This document shows, in pieces, positions 10,250 through 20,209 of a DNA stretch of 64,000 bases. Origin of the DNA: Catenibacterium mitsuokai (GTDB taxonomy: Bacteria > Bacillota_I > Bacilli_A > Erysipelotrichales > Coprobacillaceae). The translations under genes and the position numbers were made by a program. Positions within the stretch are counted from its first letter, which is position 1; the number at the start of each line of letters is the position of its first letter. Under the pieces are notes generated by a model. It was not told the origin of the DNA, ran no database searches, and was given only the letters and a program-made list of their open reading frames with translations. Location: positions 1,149,569-1,213,568 of the forward strand of contig NZ_CP102271.1 in NCBI RefSeq assembly GCF_025148785.1. Reading direction: 5' to 3'.

Positions 10250-10264
10250 AATAGGAGGGATAAA

Positions 10265-11794
10265 ATGTCTAGGCAAAAAAATAGCATTAATAATCTTGTA
10301 TGGGGAATGATAGGGACTGTAGTTACTTCAATTGTTGCTATTATAATACCTAGATTATTTATTGTTAACTATGGATCAGAAATCAATGGATTACTATCAT
10401 CTATCAAGCAAATATATGTATATTTAGCTTTATTAGAAATAGGAGTAGGTGATGCTTCAGTAGTTGCTTTATATAACCCTATTGCTCATAATGATCATTA
10501 CGCTGCTAATGCTATCTTATCAGCTACTGATAGATATTATAAAAAAATTGGTGTTATATATGGTGTATGTGTTATTTTACTTGGTTTCATATACCCATTG
10601 CTTTTAAAAACTGAAATTCCTTATATTACTTGTTTTTTCATAATTGTTTTACAAGGCTCTGGTAGCGTTATTAGTTATCTAGTTCAGGGCAAATATAATA
10701 TGTTGCTGAGGGTAGATAATAGAAATTATGTGGTTAGCAATTTAAGTACAGTTACGTCAGTTTTAACAGATGTAACACGAATTTTATTGTTAATGAATGG
10801 TAAAAGTATTATTGAAGTTCAGGCTACATTCTTATTTTTTAATATAGTTAAAATGTTATATGTTAGTTGGTATATAAAAAAGAATTATAAGTGGCTGGAT
10901 TTATCAGTTAAGCCAAACTTTAAAGCTATTTCTCAAAGAGGTGCTGTTTTTATGCATCAGATATCTTCTTTAGTATTTAGTCATACTGATGTATTAATTC
11001 TTACATTTATATGTGGTTTAAAAACAGTGAGTATTTATTCAATGTATGCAACTATCTATGGTATGTTAGATACTATTATTACAACTGTATCTAGCAGTAT
11101 ACAATCTGCTTTAGGTCAAATATTTCATTTGGATAGAAAACGTTATTTAGAGATAAATGAAGCGTTTGAGACCTATTATTTAGCACTCGTATTTTCATTA
11201 ATAGCAGTAGCGTCTATATTCATTTTACCGTTTATGAAAATTTATACACATGGAGCTGATATTAACTATGTTGATTGGAGGCTTCCAATCTTATTTGGAT
11301 TATACCAATTATTGAGTTATGGAAGAGTATCATCTAACTTTATCATAGGTTTTGCAGGCGAATTTAAAGCTACACAATGGCGTGCTTGGTTAGAAACTGC
11401 TATTAATTTGGTAGTTTCATTTATATGTGTATTTAAATTTGGAATTTATGGAGTATTATTTGGAACTATAGCAGCATTAATATACAGAGCAAATGATATA
11501 ATTTTATTTGCAAATCATAGAATATTAAATAGAAGTGCAAAATCAACATATAGAAAATGGCTTACAAATGCACTATTATTTATTATATGTGTTCCAATCT
11601 TCTTATTAATTCCTTTAAAAGTTGATTCACTACTATTCTTATTTTTGAATGCAGCATGGGTTAGTATGATTGTGTTTGCTGTGTTCTTTGGCATGAACAC
11701 ATTATTGGAAAAACAATCTAGAGAAATCGCATTATATTATATAAAGAATATTTTAAACAAAATAAGAATTAGTTGGGGGAATCTAAATGTATAA
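10265..11794 (+). CDS. Polysaccharide flippase (Wzx/MOP superfamily)
   Basis: A 509-residue protein that is nearly all membrane helices (about 12-14), beginning with NNLVWGMIGTVVTSIVAIIIPRL, a typical PST/Wzx start. It should move lipid-linked repeat units from the inner to the outer face of the membrane for polymerisation by the EpsG-like protein at the window start. A TAGGAGGG box precedes the ATG at 10265. It overlaps the following ABC transporter by eight bases. Confidence 0.9.
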   Translation: MSRQKNSINNLVWGMIGTVVTSIVAIIIPRLFIVNYGSEINGLLSSIKQIYVYLALLEIGVGDASVVALYNPIAHNDHYAANAILSATDRYYKKIGVIYGVCVILLGFIYPLLLKTEIPYITCFFIIVLQGSGSVISYLVQGKYNMLLRVDNRNYVVSNLSTVTSVLTDVTRILLLMNGKSIIEVQATFLFFNIVKMLYVSWYIKKNYKWLDLSVKPNFKAISQRGAVFMHQISSLVFSHTDVLILTFICGLKTVSIYSMYATIYGMLDTIITTVSSSIQSALGQIFHLDRKRYLEINEAFETYYLALVFSLIAVASIFILPFMKIYTHGADINYVDWRLPILFGLYQLLSYGRVSSNFIIGFAGEFKATQWRAWLETAINLVVSFICVFKFGIYGVLFGTIAALIYRANDIILFANHRILNRSAKSTYRKWLTNALLFIICVPIFLLIPLKVDSLLFLFLNAAWVSMIVFAVFFGMNTLLEKQSREIALYYIKNILNKIRISWGNLNV

Positions 11795-13574
11795 CAACGA
11801 CAACAAACAAAGATCCACTTCCTTTGAATCATTAGATATATTGATTCAAAAATGGAGAGATGGTACCTTTTCAGAAATCTTAGATGACTGGAAGTGGATC
11901 TTCTCATATAGTAAAAGATATAAAGGTGCTATTATCTTTTATACTGCATTAGGTATATTAAGTACTACTCTAGGACTAGTAAGTTCTGTAGTAGGTAAAT
12001 ACATGATAGATATCATCACTGGTTACAAGATATCAAAACTACCAATTTTGATATGTATCATGATAGGCTCTACAGTATTTAGTTTAGTCTTTGGTAGTGT
12101 CTTAAATCGTATTACAGCTAAGTTAAGTATATATATTAATAACGATATACAGGCAGATATCTTTGATAAGATTATTGATGCAGACTGGTTAGCTATTAAC
12201 CAATACAGTAATGGGGATGTATTAAACAGATTCAATAGTGATGTAAGTACAGTATCAGGTAACGCTATTAGCTGGTTACCAACTATCATTATTGCACTCT
12301 ATAACTTCATCGCTACATTCTTTGTCATCTGGCATTATGATAAGATCATGGCTGCATTAGCTTTTGCCAGTGCACCATTCATGCTTATTGCCTCTCGTTT
12401 CTTAATCACTAAACAGAGACAATACAACATGAAAGTAAGAAAGATGTCTTCTGAAATGATGACATTTGAAGTAGAAACATTCTATAACTTTGATACAATC
12501 AAATCATTTGGTATATCAAAATTATACAGTAAAAAAATGAGAGACTGGCAGAAGAAGTTTAAAGATGTTTCATTAGACTATAACATGTTTACTATCTGGA
12601 CGAATGTATTTATGTCTATACTAGGTACAGCTGTATCTCTAACAGCCTTTGGTTACTGTCTATTTAGACTTTGGACTAAAGATATTACTTATGGTACTAT
12701 GACACTCTTCCTACAACAAAGATCAAGCCTAGAAGGAGCCTTCAGTAACGTAGTATCTATTATTCCGTCATTTCTAACAAGTTCAGTATCAGCACACCGT
12801 ATCAGAGAATTAGTAGAACTTCCTAAAGAAGTTCATATTCCTGAAAGCAGTGAGTTAGATGCATATAAGGACGATGGTTTTAGTGTAAAGATGAATGATG
12901 TCAACTTTGCATATATCGAAAATAACAAAGTTATTACTGATTCTGATTTTGAAGCAAATCCAGGTGAAATCGTTGCATTAGTAGGTCCTTCAGGAGAAGG
13001 TAAGACTACTATGATTAGATTGATCTTAGGTTTAATTAGACCATCTGATGGGGGAGTAAGTATAAATGCTTCTAATGGTGATGCAGTAGAAGCGAATGCG
13101 AACACAAGACACTTGTTTGCTTATGTACCTCAAGGTAATACTATTTTATCTGGTACTGTTGCAGAAAATATGAGAATGGTTAAACAGGATGCAACAGATG
13201 AAGAAATTATACATGCGTTACAAGTCTCTTGTGCATGGGATTTTATTTCTAAACTACCTGATACTATTAATACTAAGATTGGTGAAAGGGGTAGAGGATT
13301 CTCAGAAGGACAGGCTCAGAGAATCGCTATCGCAAGAGCAATCCTCAGAGATGCACCAATCTTACTATTAGATGAAGCTACAAGTGCTTTAGATGTTACT
13401 ACAGAAAGAAGAGTATTAAGAAATATTATACAGAACCATCCTAATAAGACTTGTATAGTTACTACACATAGACCTAGTGTATTAAATATGTGTCAGAGAG
13501 TATATAGAGTAATGGAGACTCATGTTACTGAGTTAAGTGAAGAAGAGTCTAGTAAGATGGCTATGGATTTCTAA
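11787..13574 (+). CDS. ABC exporter, fused permease and ATPase
   Basis: A 595-residue half-transporter: an N-terminal six-helix exporter domain, then an ATPase domain with Walker A GPSGEGKTT, signature FSEGQAQR (a variant of LSGGQ) and Walker B ILLLDEATSALD. It functions as a dimer; the substrate is not evident, but its coupling to the flippase gene suggests a polysaccharide- or lipid-related cargo. Codon use is somewhat richer in C and G than the upstream glycosyltransferases. A strong terminator follows immediately. Confidence 0.9.
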   Translation: MYNNDNKQRSTSFESLDILIQKWRDGTFSEILDDWKWIFSYSKRYKGAIIFYTALGILSTTLGLVSSVVGKYMIDIITGYKISKLPILICIMIGSTVFSLVFGSVLNRITAKLSIYINNDIQADIFDKIIDADWLAINQYSNGDVLNRFNSDVSTVSGNAISWLPTIIIALYNFIATFFVIWHYDKIMAALAFASAPFMLIASRFLITKQRQYNMKVRKMSSEMMTFEVETFYNFDTIKSFGISKLYSKKMRDWQKKFKDVSLDYNMFTIWTNVFMSILGTAVSLTAFGYCLFRLWTKDITYGTMTLFLQQRSSLEGAFSNVVSIIPSFLTSSVSAHRIRELVELPKEVHIPESSELDAYKDDGFSVKMNDVNFAYIENNKVITDSDFEANPGEIVALVGPSGEGKTTMIRLILGLIRPSDGGVSINASNGDAVEANANTRHLFAYVPQGNTILSGTVAENMRMVKQDATDEEIIHALQVSCAWDFISKLPDTINTKIGERGRGFSEGQAQRIAIARAILRDAPILLLDEATSALDVTTERRVLRNIIQNHPNKTCIVTTHRPSVLNMCQRVYRVMETHVTELSEEESSKMAMDF

Positions 13575-13582
13575 AATATTAA

Positions 13583-13614
13583 GTGCAATAAGATGACTTA
13601 TTGCACTGTTTTAT
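13583..13614 (+). terminator. Terminator after ABC exporter
   Basis: A perfect 10-bp stem GTGCAATAAG/CTTATTGCAC with a four-base loop is followed by TGTTTTAT. It marks the likely 3' end of the main exopolysaccharide transcript. Confidence 0.85.
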
Positions 13615-13650
13615 AATTTTAATTGTAGATGAAAGGAAGGGTGATATTAA

Positions 13651-14673
13651 ATGACTGATATAAGTAAAAACCAATCAAAAATGCTGAAGGGAATAGCTAT
13701 ATTTTTTATGCTATCCTTACATTTATTCAATACAACTAATTATACGGATCTTTATAATCCTCTTATAACAATAAAAGGATTACCTCTAACATATTTTTTA
13801 TCATTTATATGTGATGCATGTGTTCCAATTTATTGTTTTAGTGCCGGATATGCTGCATATCTTTTGAAAAATGAAACCACACAAAAAAGATTAAAAAGAA
13901 TATTTAATCTTTTATTAACATATTGGATTATACTTACGTTAACTTGTATAACTGGGTTAGTATTGAATAATAATAATATACCAGGATCATTTGCTACTTT
14001 TCTAGGGAATGCATTTTTATATCATATTAATTATGTTGGTGCATGGTGGTTCATGCAAACATATATATTGTTGTGTATTACATCAAAATATCTTATTAAT
14101 TTAGTAGATAAAGATCATAACATCATTATGTTGATGTTATCATTAGCTATTTATATAATTGCTTACTATTTCAGAATGATCCATCCAATATATACATCAG
14201 TTAATGTTATTAATTACATAATTAATGCATTGGTATTATATGGAACTTCTCAATTATCTTATGTTGTAGGATTAATATTTAGAAAATACCTTGTTATGAC
14301 TAAGTTGAAGGAAAAACTAAATAATAAGCAGGTTGTAGGAATAGTACTAATGCTAGTGAGTGTATTACTACATATTGTAGTCAAATCAATGATTGTTGCA
14401 CCTTTCACTGGATTAATATTTATTACTGGATTCTTACTAATAGATATTAAGATTCCATGCTTAGAGAAAGTATTATTATTTTTAGGAAAACATTCTACAA
14501 ATGTATGGCTATTACACATGCAGTTCTATATGATTTTCTTCTCTAAACTCATCTTTAGTACGCATACAGTATTAGGATGTATCATTATTCTATTTGCTTG
14601 CTGTATACTATGCTCATATGTAGTAGATACAATACATTCTAAAATCAATAGTATAATTAATTATATCTCTTAA
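13651..14673 (+). CDS. Acyltransferase family 3 membrane protein
   Basis: A 340-residue multi-helix protein with an N-terminal KGIAIFFMLSLHLFN segment containing the histidine typical of acyltransferase-3 (OafA/WecH/NolL-like) enzymes, and about ten predicted membrane helices. It probably acylates a surface sugar using a cytoplasmic acyl-CoA donor. An AAGGAAGGGTG box precedes the ATG. It stands after a terminator, so it may be a separate unit at the end of the exopolysaccharide locus. Confidence 0.82.
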   Translation: MTDISKNQSKMLKGIAIFFMLSLHLFNTTNYTDLYNPLITIKGLPLTYFLSFICDACVPIYCFSAGYAAYLLKNETTQKRLKRIFNLLLTYWIILTLTCITGLVLNNNNIPGSFATFLGNAFLYHINYVGAWWFMQTYILLCITSKYLINLVDKDHNIIMLMLSLAIYIIAYYFRMIHPIYTSVNVINYIINALVLYGTSQLSYVVGLIFRKYLVMTKLKEKLNNKQVVGIVLMLVSVLLHIVVKSMIVAPFTGLIFITGFLLIDIKIPCLEKVLLFLGKHSTNVWLLHMQFYMIFFSKLIFSTHTVLGCIIILFACCILCSYVVDTIHSKINSIINYIS

Positions 14674-15012
14674 AAAATCATTTATCTAAAAATATAGGCG
14701 GTAATTATATGAATCTAAAAGAAACAATAGTAAACCTTCGTAAACTAAAACAAGAAGGAGGATACTGGGATTTTAAAAGAGAATGGTATGATAATGATCA
14801 TAGACAAGATATGCTTCATGATATCATTTGTATGGCTAACAATATAGAAAATAGAGATGCTTATATTATCATAGGTATTGATGAAAAAAATGATTTTTCT
14901 ATTGTTGATGTAGAAGAAGATAAGTGTGAAACAAAAATCAATCAAAACGTACAAAAAAAGACAAACTTAAAAACAAGTTTGAATAATTTAGAAAAAATAG
15001 AATAATTGAATA

Positions 15013-16263
15013 TTATGGTTTAGTTAATTTAGAAACGTCAAAACCTGATTTCTTAAGAAACTCAATTGCTGATTCTTCTGTTAAAACTTGTTGCTTTATA
15101 GGTGGATTAGGATTTCTAAATGATTCATAATCTGAAGGATTAAATGTCTCTCCAGTAAGAATCATATGGTATATACTGACAAGCATCATTCTTGCAATTG
15201 CGATAATGGCTTTCTTGTGACCTCGTCTCTTTTTGATACGAGAATACTTAATTCCAAAATAGCCATCCTTATCTTTGATTGCTCCAAGAGCGCACTGAAC
15301 TAATAAAGGTTTTAAATATTGACCTGCTTTAGAAATACGAACTGATTTTTTCTTGTTAGCACTTTCGTTGTTTGCAGGTGCTAATCCAGCCCAACAGGTT
15401 AGCTGTTTATCTGATTCGAATTGTTTCATATCTACTCCGATTTCTGAAATAATGAGAATTGCAGATAAAGTGCTGATGCCTGGTAGTTGGGTGATGTGCA
15501 TGAATTGATCGAACATTGGTGCTGCACGTTTCATCATTTCGATTTCACAGTTATTAATATGGACTTGTAATTCTTCCATATGAGTCATTGACTCATTCAT
15601 TTTAAACCTTTGATCAGTTTCAATATTGCAGTGTTTAATGGAATCTAGAATCTTATCTTTATTTTTACACGATCTATGGATACATTTCAAAATTTTCTCA
15701 TCTTCAATGATATCTGACTCAAGTACTTCTTTCATGATTGCTTGTGCAGACTTTCCAAACGGATCTGAAAATACAGAACCAATACCGATATTGGAAACTG
15801 TCATACAGTTCTGATATCGATTACGTTCAGAGGAACGCATCCCAACCAATTTATAGCGATAGCGAGATATTTCTCGTAAAGCTCTTATTTCTTTGGGTGG
15901 TATAAAAGAAAATTTGATTAGATCATGTTTAAATAAATCACAGATCCATTTTGAATCTTTCTTGTCAGTTTTCTTTCCTTTAATTGCTTTGACATATTTT
16001 GGATGAGTTAAGTAAATATTGATTTCATCTTCTAAGATGTTGAAAATTGGAATCCAATATTTACCAGTAGATTCCATGCATGCATCAAAGCATTTGTGAT
16101 TAATGAGCCACTGTTTAAGATTCAGTAAATCAGGGTTTAAAGTTGAAAACGTTTCTTGGATGTATTCGGTAATACGAGTTTTCTTATTAGTAATACCGAT
16201 TGTAGCCACAATGATATTCTTGTGAACATCCATGCCACAGCAGATTGGTCTAACAATCTTCAT
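15013..16263 (-). CDS. IS110-family DEDD transposase
   Basis: The start is the ATG at 16263, preceded by AAAGGAGAG; an upstream in-frame ATG at 16326 lacks this support. The 416-residue product begins MKIVRPICCGMDVHK with the first catalytic Asp (D12), followed by CMESTGKYW and KTDKKDSKWICD, the E and D residues of the RuvC-like DEDD domain. The C-terminal Transposase_20 domain has LPGISTLSAILIISEIG and a serine-containing ANKKKSVRISKAG region. Full length and apparently intact. Such enzymes insert without duplicating much target DNA. Confidence 0.92.
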   Translation of the reverse strand: MKIVRPICCGMDVHKNIIVATIGITNKKTRITEYIQETFSTLNPDLLNLKQWLINHKCFDACMESTGKYWIPIFNILEDEINIYLTHPKYVKAIKGKKTDKKDSKWICDLFKHDLIKFSFIPPKEIRALREISRYRYKLVGMRSSERNRYQNCMTVSNIGIGSVFSDPFGKSAQAIMKEVLESDIIEDEKILKCIHRSCKNKDKILDSIKHCNIETDQRFKMNESMTHMEELQVHINNCEIEMMKRAAPMFDQFMHITQLPGISTLSAILIISEIGVDMKQFESDKQLTCWAGLAPANNESANKKKSVRISKAGQYLKPLLVQCALGAIKDKDGYFGIKYSRIKKRRGHKKAIIAIARMMLVSIYHMILTGETFNPSDYESFRNPNPPIKQQVLTEESAIEFLKKSGFDVSKLTKP

Positions 16264-16579
16264 AAAAAAATCTCTCCTTTCATTGAAAGAAGAGAAGTGG
16301 CATTGACTGCTATCTAAGCTAATCACTCAGTTGATTGTACAATCATAAGTGTCCTGGCTCTAAGTCCAACTTATTTGTGCTTGAAAAGATAGCGGCTACT
16401 TATAACAATTCAGGATATTCTATTTGAGTAGAATTGCCTACTCTCCCTCACGTGCTCTGTAGTATACCACCTCTCTTTGATTATACTATTATATCGAGAG
16501 GCACACTAGAGTTTTGGTGGATTTGAGTTTGATTATATATTTGTGTCCGCGCAACGAAGGCGCGGGGAAATGGAGGAAA
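16264..16579 (-). ncRNA. Candidate bridge RNA region of the IS110 element
   Basis: IS110-group elements encode a structured bridge RNA in the long non-coding end upstream of the transposase; IS621 is the studied case. This element has about 315 bp there, with several inverted repeats by eye (for example ATTCTA/TAGAAT around 16418-16433 and CCGCGC/GCGCGG at 16547-16565). Both the presence of a bridge RNA and its extent are inferred from family biology and location; no guide loops were assigned. Confidence 0.45.
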
Positions 16580-17537
16580 CAATAGAAGAAATACACAAAA
16601 CTTAGTTGATTTTCTAAAAGATAAAAAGTTTGCTGGTGATATAAGACCAACAGTATGTGTAGAAACTATTGAAATAGACAATAAATTAATAGATGTAATT
16701 AAAGTCAGTAATTCATTAAATACACCATTTTATTTAAAGGAACGTTTCCAACAAATTAACCCTAATAATATATATGCTAGAATACAAGATACAAATACAC
16801 CAGTAAATAGATCAGCTGATATTAATATTGTTGAGTTACTTTGGAAAAAACGATTTGGTTTGTTATTAACACCTATTGAACACTTTAATTATTTACTATT
16901 AGACAAATCTCATTGGAAGATATCACCTGTTCAATCAAAAGTAATATACTATCACGAATTAGAACCACAATATGTTATAGAATATGAATTAACTGATCCT
17001 TAATTTCGTACTGGCTATGATTACTTCTTTTTAAATCAACGTGATAACAAACCTATATGGACTGTTGTTAGACTTATATATTTCAATACTTGTCTTATGG
17101 AATTATCTGGAAATATTTTAGATGGTGGACGTCATTTTACAAATACACCATTGTTAGATGGAATTAGTATAAAACAATCTATTAAGTGGGATGTATCTTA
17201 TAGATATTGGATTACAAATACACTTGAATATAATGTACATCTCTTTTTTCTAGAAGAAAACAATAGTGAAGCTATGTCATCAGAAAGATCTTTAATGGAG
17301 AATGTATTAATTTTTGAAGATGAGAATGAACACCAGTTGTTTAATTACTATGTTGAAACACATTGGTGTAATAAGGATGAATACATAGATAGAGACTATA
17401 GAGTATATATTCCTGAAGTTATAGGGTATGATTTAAATATATTTGCAGAACAATTATCTAATATACAAATACTTCAGAATATGTTAATAGAGTTCAGAAA
17501 AGAAAATGAATTTGAGGCAACCAACATACAATTATAG

Positions 17538-18159
17538 TAATTTTAGAATACTAAAATCACTATATATAGTCTTTTTAGTCTCTCTAAACACTACATATAG
17601 CAATTAGAGAGACTCAATTAACTATATTGAGCTAATGTTTCAAGTATTAATCTCCTTTTACACATAAAGGAGTCTTATTTGTATCTGAATGGTTATTTAT
17701 GAATAGGGTCTATAACTTAGCAGTAACTGCACCACTTGTATTAATTACCATTATTTTTGGATGATAGACTCAGTTGTTTTATCTTGCTATGAAATAAACA
17801 AGCAATAGTTAGATTACTATTTTTACTCATGGTTAATAATGAAGTTTTATGTATAAGCTGTTTTATGATTCCGATTCAGTTGATCAACTATTCCGAAGGG
17901 ATTGACCAAGCATTCCGATGTGCTTGATCATATCAATAATATGATTTGCTGTTACTTTAGTTAAAGTATTGCTAGTGATGAGGTTAGTTATACAACGCAC
18001 TAATAGAAGTCCATCCATTACGGTAGGGAAGTCCACCTAATACGTTAACAAGTCCAGTGCCTATTAATTCCGATATACTTGATCAACTAAATAAGTGGGA
18101 ACTTGTTATTGTGGCTATTAACCACTCCATAACATTAACCTATATAACCCAGTCAAACA
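17538..18159. other. Gene-free stretch with phased repeats
   Basis: About 620 bp with no convincing reading frame, lying between the AlbA_2 pseudogene and the left inverted repeat of the two-transposase element. It contains a small hairpin (CTCCTTT/AAAGGAG, about 17650-17675) and two families of roughly 22-bp phased repeats described separately. Nothing else is recognisable. Confidence 0.6.
17868..18086 (+). repeat. 22-bp phased iterons (ATTCCGA-N5-TTGATCAA)
   Basis: ATTCCGA begins at 17868, 17890 and 17912, exactly 22 bases apart, and again at 18067. In copies 1, 2 and 4 a TTGATCAA or TTGACCAA starts 12 bases later; in copy 3 TTGATCA does. A second family, AAGTCCA, begins at 18007, 18029 and 18050, also about 22 bases apart. 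Such helically phased repeats usually are protein-binding sites. Confidence 0.75.
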
Positions 18160-18218
18160 AAAACAAACCCCCAAAGTAAAATGGTACCCATAAGGAGGAC
18201 AACAACCTGACAGTTGTG

Positions 18219-18247
18219 ATACCCACCTTGTGGGTATCTTTTTTTCG
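18219..18247 (+). terminator. Inward-facing terminator at the left end of the element
   Basis: A perfect 9-bp stem GATACCCAC/GTGGGTATC with a three-base loop is followed by a T-run. Its position between the left inverted repeat and the first transposase suggests it blocks read-through from outside promoters, a common insulating device in insertion sequences. Confidence 0.75.
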
Positions 18248-18268
18248 TTTCGTTGTTGAAATTATGCT

Positions 18269-20209
18269 ATGCCAAAAAAGTTCACTAATGAAGAAATTGA
18301 GTTATTATCTAAATCACCCTATGTCAAAGCCATAAGACAAGACAGACTTGTATTAACACATGAATTCAGATGCATCTTATATGATGAATGGATTAAGCAG
18401 CCATCTACCTTACAGATAAGAGAAACACTTAAATCATACGGCTTTGATTGTTCGATGTTAGGGAAAATTATAATAAATAACATCAACATTAACTTTAAGC
18501 GCTATGGTCGTCCTACTAACGGAAAAAATAAGGTATTTGGACAGAGTATATATTCAGTTGAATTATATGATAATTCATTTCTAGTTGACTCCGGGGTATT
18601 CGTCAAAGGACGTAGAGGAATTACATTTAGTTCTGAGTTCATTAATAAAGCCTATAAAGAATATCCTTCTGTGTCCATTGAAAATCAGCTTGAATCCTGT
18701 GGTCTTGATCCCGAAAAAGTCGGATATCATAGAATATATGAATTAAAAAGAAAACTTGAAGATGGAGAAAAAACTAAAGAAAAGATAAGTGCTGATGCAG
18801 CAGAGAAATACTTTGGTCATCCATATGTAAAGAGATGCAATACAGATCATTTTACACTTAATAAACAGTTCTATGATGAAGCTTCAATATTCTATAGTTA
18901 TCCCGTTGATGAGATCCTTGGAATATTTGAGATTGATGGTTCTGATTTTCCTATCAGAGTGCGAAATAAAATAAAGAAACAGCTCATATCCTGGAATGGT
19001 GATTCTGATGATATGGTGGTGGAATGTGACCAGGAGTTCAGATGCCGCATCCAGCACAACAGGATGAGAGCACTAGAAAAACTGTCAATGATGCATTTTG
19101 ATACTATCAGGAAAATTCTTCCTTCCCTTACCCCCGAGCAGAAGAAGGCATTATGCATATGGATAAGAGACCTCCCACACGACAGATATGATTATTCTAT
19201 CCGTTCCATACTAAAGAGAATCGGCATATCCAAGTCATCCTATTATTCAATACTCTCAGATGATAATTACGGTATGAAAGAAAGGCAGGATGAGATTGAT
19301 TTTGAATACATAAGGAAGGTCATGGATTATAAGGGATTCAGAAAAGGAACGCGCACCATCTATATGATGCTTCCCGATATATGTGGTGTTCATTTTGGGA
19401 GAAACAAGATTCTCAGGCTGATGAGAAAATACAACTGCATATGCGCCATCCGCAGGGAGCGTACTGAATTGAAAACGTACAGAGAAAACTTAAAAAGCAA
19501 CAGGAAGCCAAACCTTCTTAAGAGAATGTTCCGTCTGGCAAGGCCGGGTGACATACTGCTCACAGATGTGAGCTATCTAAAATACGGGCTGAACAGAACT
19601 GAATACCTGTCTTGCATAAAGGATGCAGTAAGCGGACGTGTTGTAAGTCATATCACTTCTTCAGGTAACGATCTTAATTTAGTTATGGATACAATAGATA
19701 CTCTTGATCCTTCTGAGGATGCCATCTTCCATTCTGACCAGGGCTCCCTCTATTTTAATGATTTATTCCAGGGCAGGCTTAAGGAACTAGGATACAGACA
19801 GTCCATGTCACGCAGGGGAAACTGCTGGGATAATGCAAGCCAGGAATCCTTCTTTGGACATATGAAGGATGAGTGCGACCTGTCTGGCTGTTCCACTCCG
19901 GAAGAAGTGAAGGAAATGATAGATAATTATGTATACTACTATAATAATGAGCGTCCTCAGTGGACACGTAATAAGATGACACCAACTGAATATGAAGACT
20001 ATCTTAATTCATTATCTGATAATGAATATTCAGATTATCTTCAAAACGAACAGGAAAAGTATGATAAAATGATGAAAAAAGCGAGAGAAAAGGCGCTCAA
20101 GCGTGCAGTTGAGCTTGGCGCTCTGACAGAGGAGGATATGGAATTATATGGCTCAGGAAAGAAAGAAGAACAGGCAACAGCAGACAGAGGCGCAGAGACT
20201 TGCACATAG
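18269..20209 (+). CDS. IS3-like DDE transposase with N-terminal repeat modules
   Basis: A 646-residue protein, far longer than IS3 OrfB (about 280-300). The N-terminal half holds three related 60-residue helical modules (around residues 10-70, 90-160 and 175-240). The middle has an HTH_21-like KGFRKGTRTIYMML region, and the C-terminal rve integrase domain has LLTDVSY, HSDQGS and SQESFFGH; the last two catalytic acids are spaced D-x35-E. All three acids are present. No good ribosome binding site precedes the ATG at 18269 (another ATG is at 18264). The reading frame overlaps the next gene by 62 bases. Confidence 0.85.
   Translation: MPKKFTNEEIELLSKSPYVKAIRQDRLVLTHEFRCILYDEWIKQPSTLQIRETLKSYGFDCSMLGKIIINNININFKRYGRPTNGKNKVFGQSIYSVELYDNSFLVDSGVFVKGRRGITFSSEFINKAYKEYPSVSIENQLESCGLDPEKVGYHRIYELKRKLEDGEKTKEKISADAAEKYFGHPYVKRCNTDHFTLNKQFYDEASIFYSYPVDEILGIFEIDGSDFPIRVRNKIKKQLISWNGDSDDMVVECDQEFRCRIQHNRMRALEKLSMMHFDTIRKILPSLTPEQKKALCIWIRDLPHDRYDYSIRSILKRIGISKSSYYSILSDDNYGMKERQDEIDFEYIRKVMDYKGFRKGTRTIYMMLPDICGVHFGRNKILRLMRKYNCICAIRRERTELKTYRENLKSNRKPNLLKRMFRLARPGDILLTDVSYLKYGLNRTEYLSCIKDAVSGRVVSHITSSGNDLNLVMDTIDTLDPSEDAIFHSDQGSLYFNDLFQGRLKELGYRQSMSRRGNCWDNASQESFFGHMKDECDLSGCSTPEEVKEMIDNYVYYYNNERPQWTRNKMTPTEYEDYLNSLSDNEYSDYLQNEQEKYDKMMKKAREKALKRAVELGALTEEDMELYGSGKKEEQATADRGAETCT

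Larger units (their letters stand above)
14924..16579 (-). mobile_element. IS110-family insertion sequence
   Basis: The edges are inferred from where the interrupted AlbA_2 reading frame stops and resumes; they are accurate to a few bases. The element is about 1.65 kb with one transposase on the - strand, about 90 bp of non-coding DNA beyond its stop and about 315 bp upstream of its start. No obvious terminal inverted repeats were found, as is usual for IS110. A GC-rich hairpin (CCGCGC/GCGCGG) lies at 16547-16565 near the right edge. Confidence 0.8.
14709..17537 (+). pseudogene. AlbA_2 (Schlafen-type) domain gene, split by an IS and a nonsense codon
   Basis: The 5' part (14709-about 14923) encodes GGYWDFKREW, then DMLHDIICMANN and YIIIGID, the AlbA_2 putative DNA-binding domain. 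The frame resumes at about 16580 (NRRNTQNLVDFLKDKKF) and continues to a TAA at 17000-17002, then reads on in the same frame to 17537 with protein-like sequence. So one gene was interrupted by an IS110-type insertion at about 14923/16580 and also carries an in-frame stop. AlbA_2 proteins are often regulators or defence components; the product here is unlikely to be functional. Confidence 0.85.

Noticed and set aside
1..14673. Undescribed biosynthetic system in the glycosyltransferase cluster
   Set aside because: Gene content is that of an ordinary Wzx/Wzy-type exopolysaccharide locus; only the particular repeat unit is unknown.
16418..16424. Seven-base match between the IS110 non-coding end and the insertion target (AATAGAA)
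   Set aside because: The match lies in the arm of a hairpin and is too short in AT-rich DNA to call a bridge RNA guide.
17868..18086. CRISPR array or plasmid replication origin
   Set aside because: The repeats are short, imperfect and few, with no cas, rep or par gene nearby.
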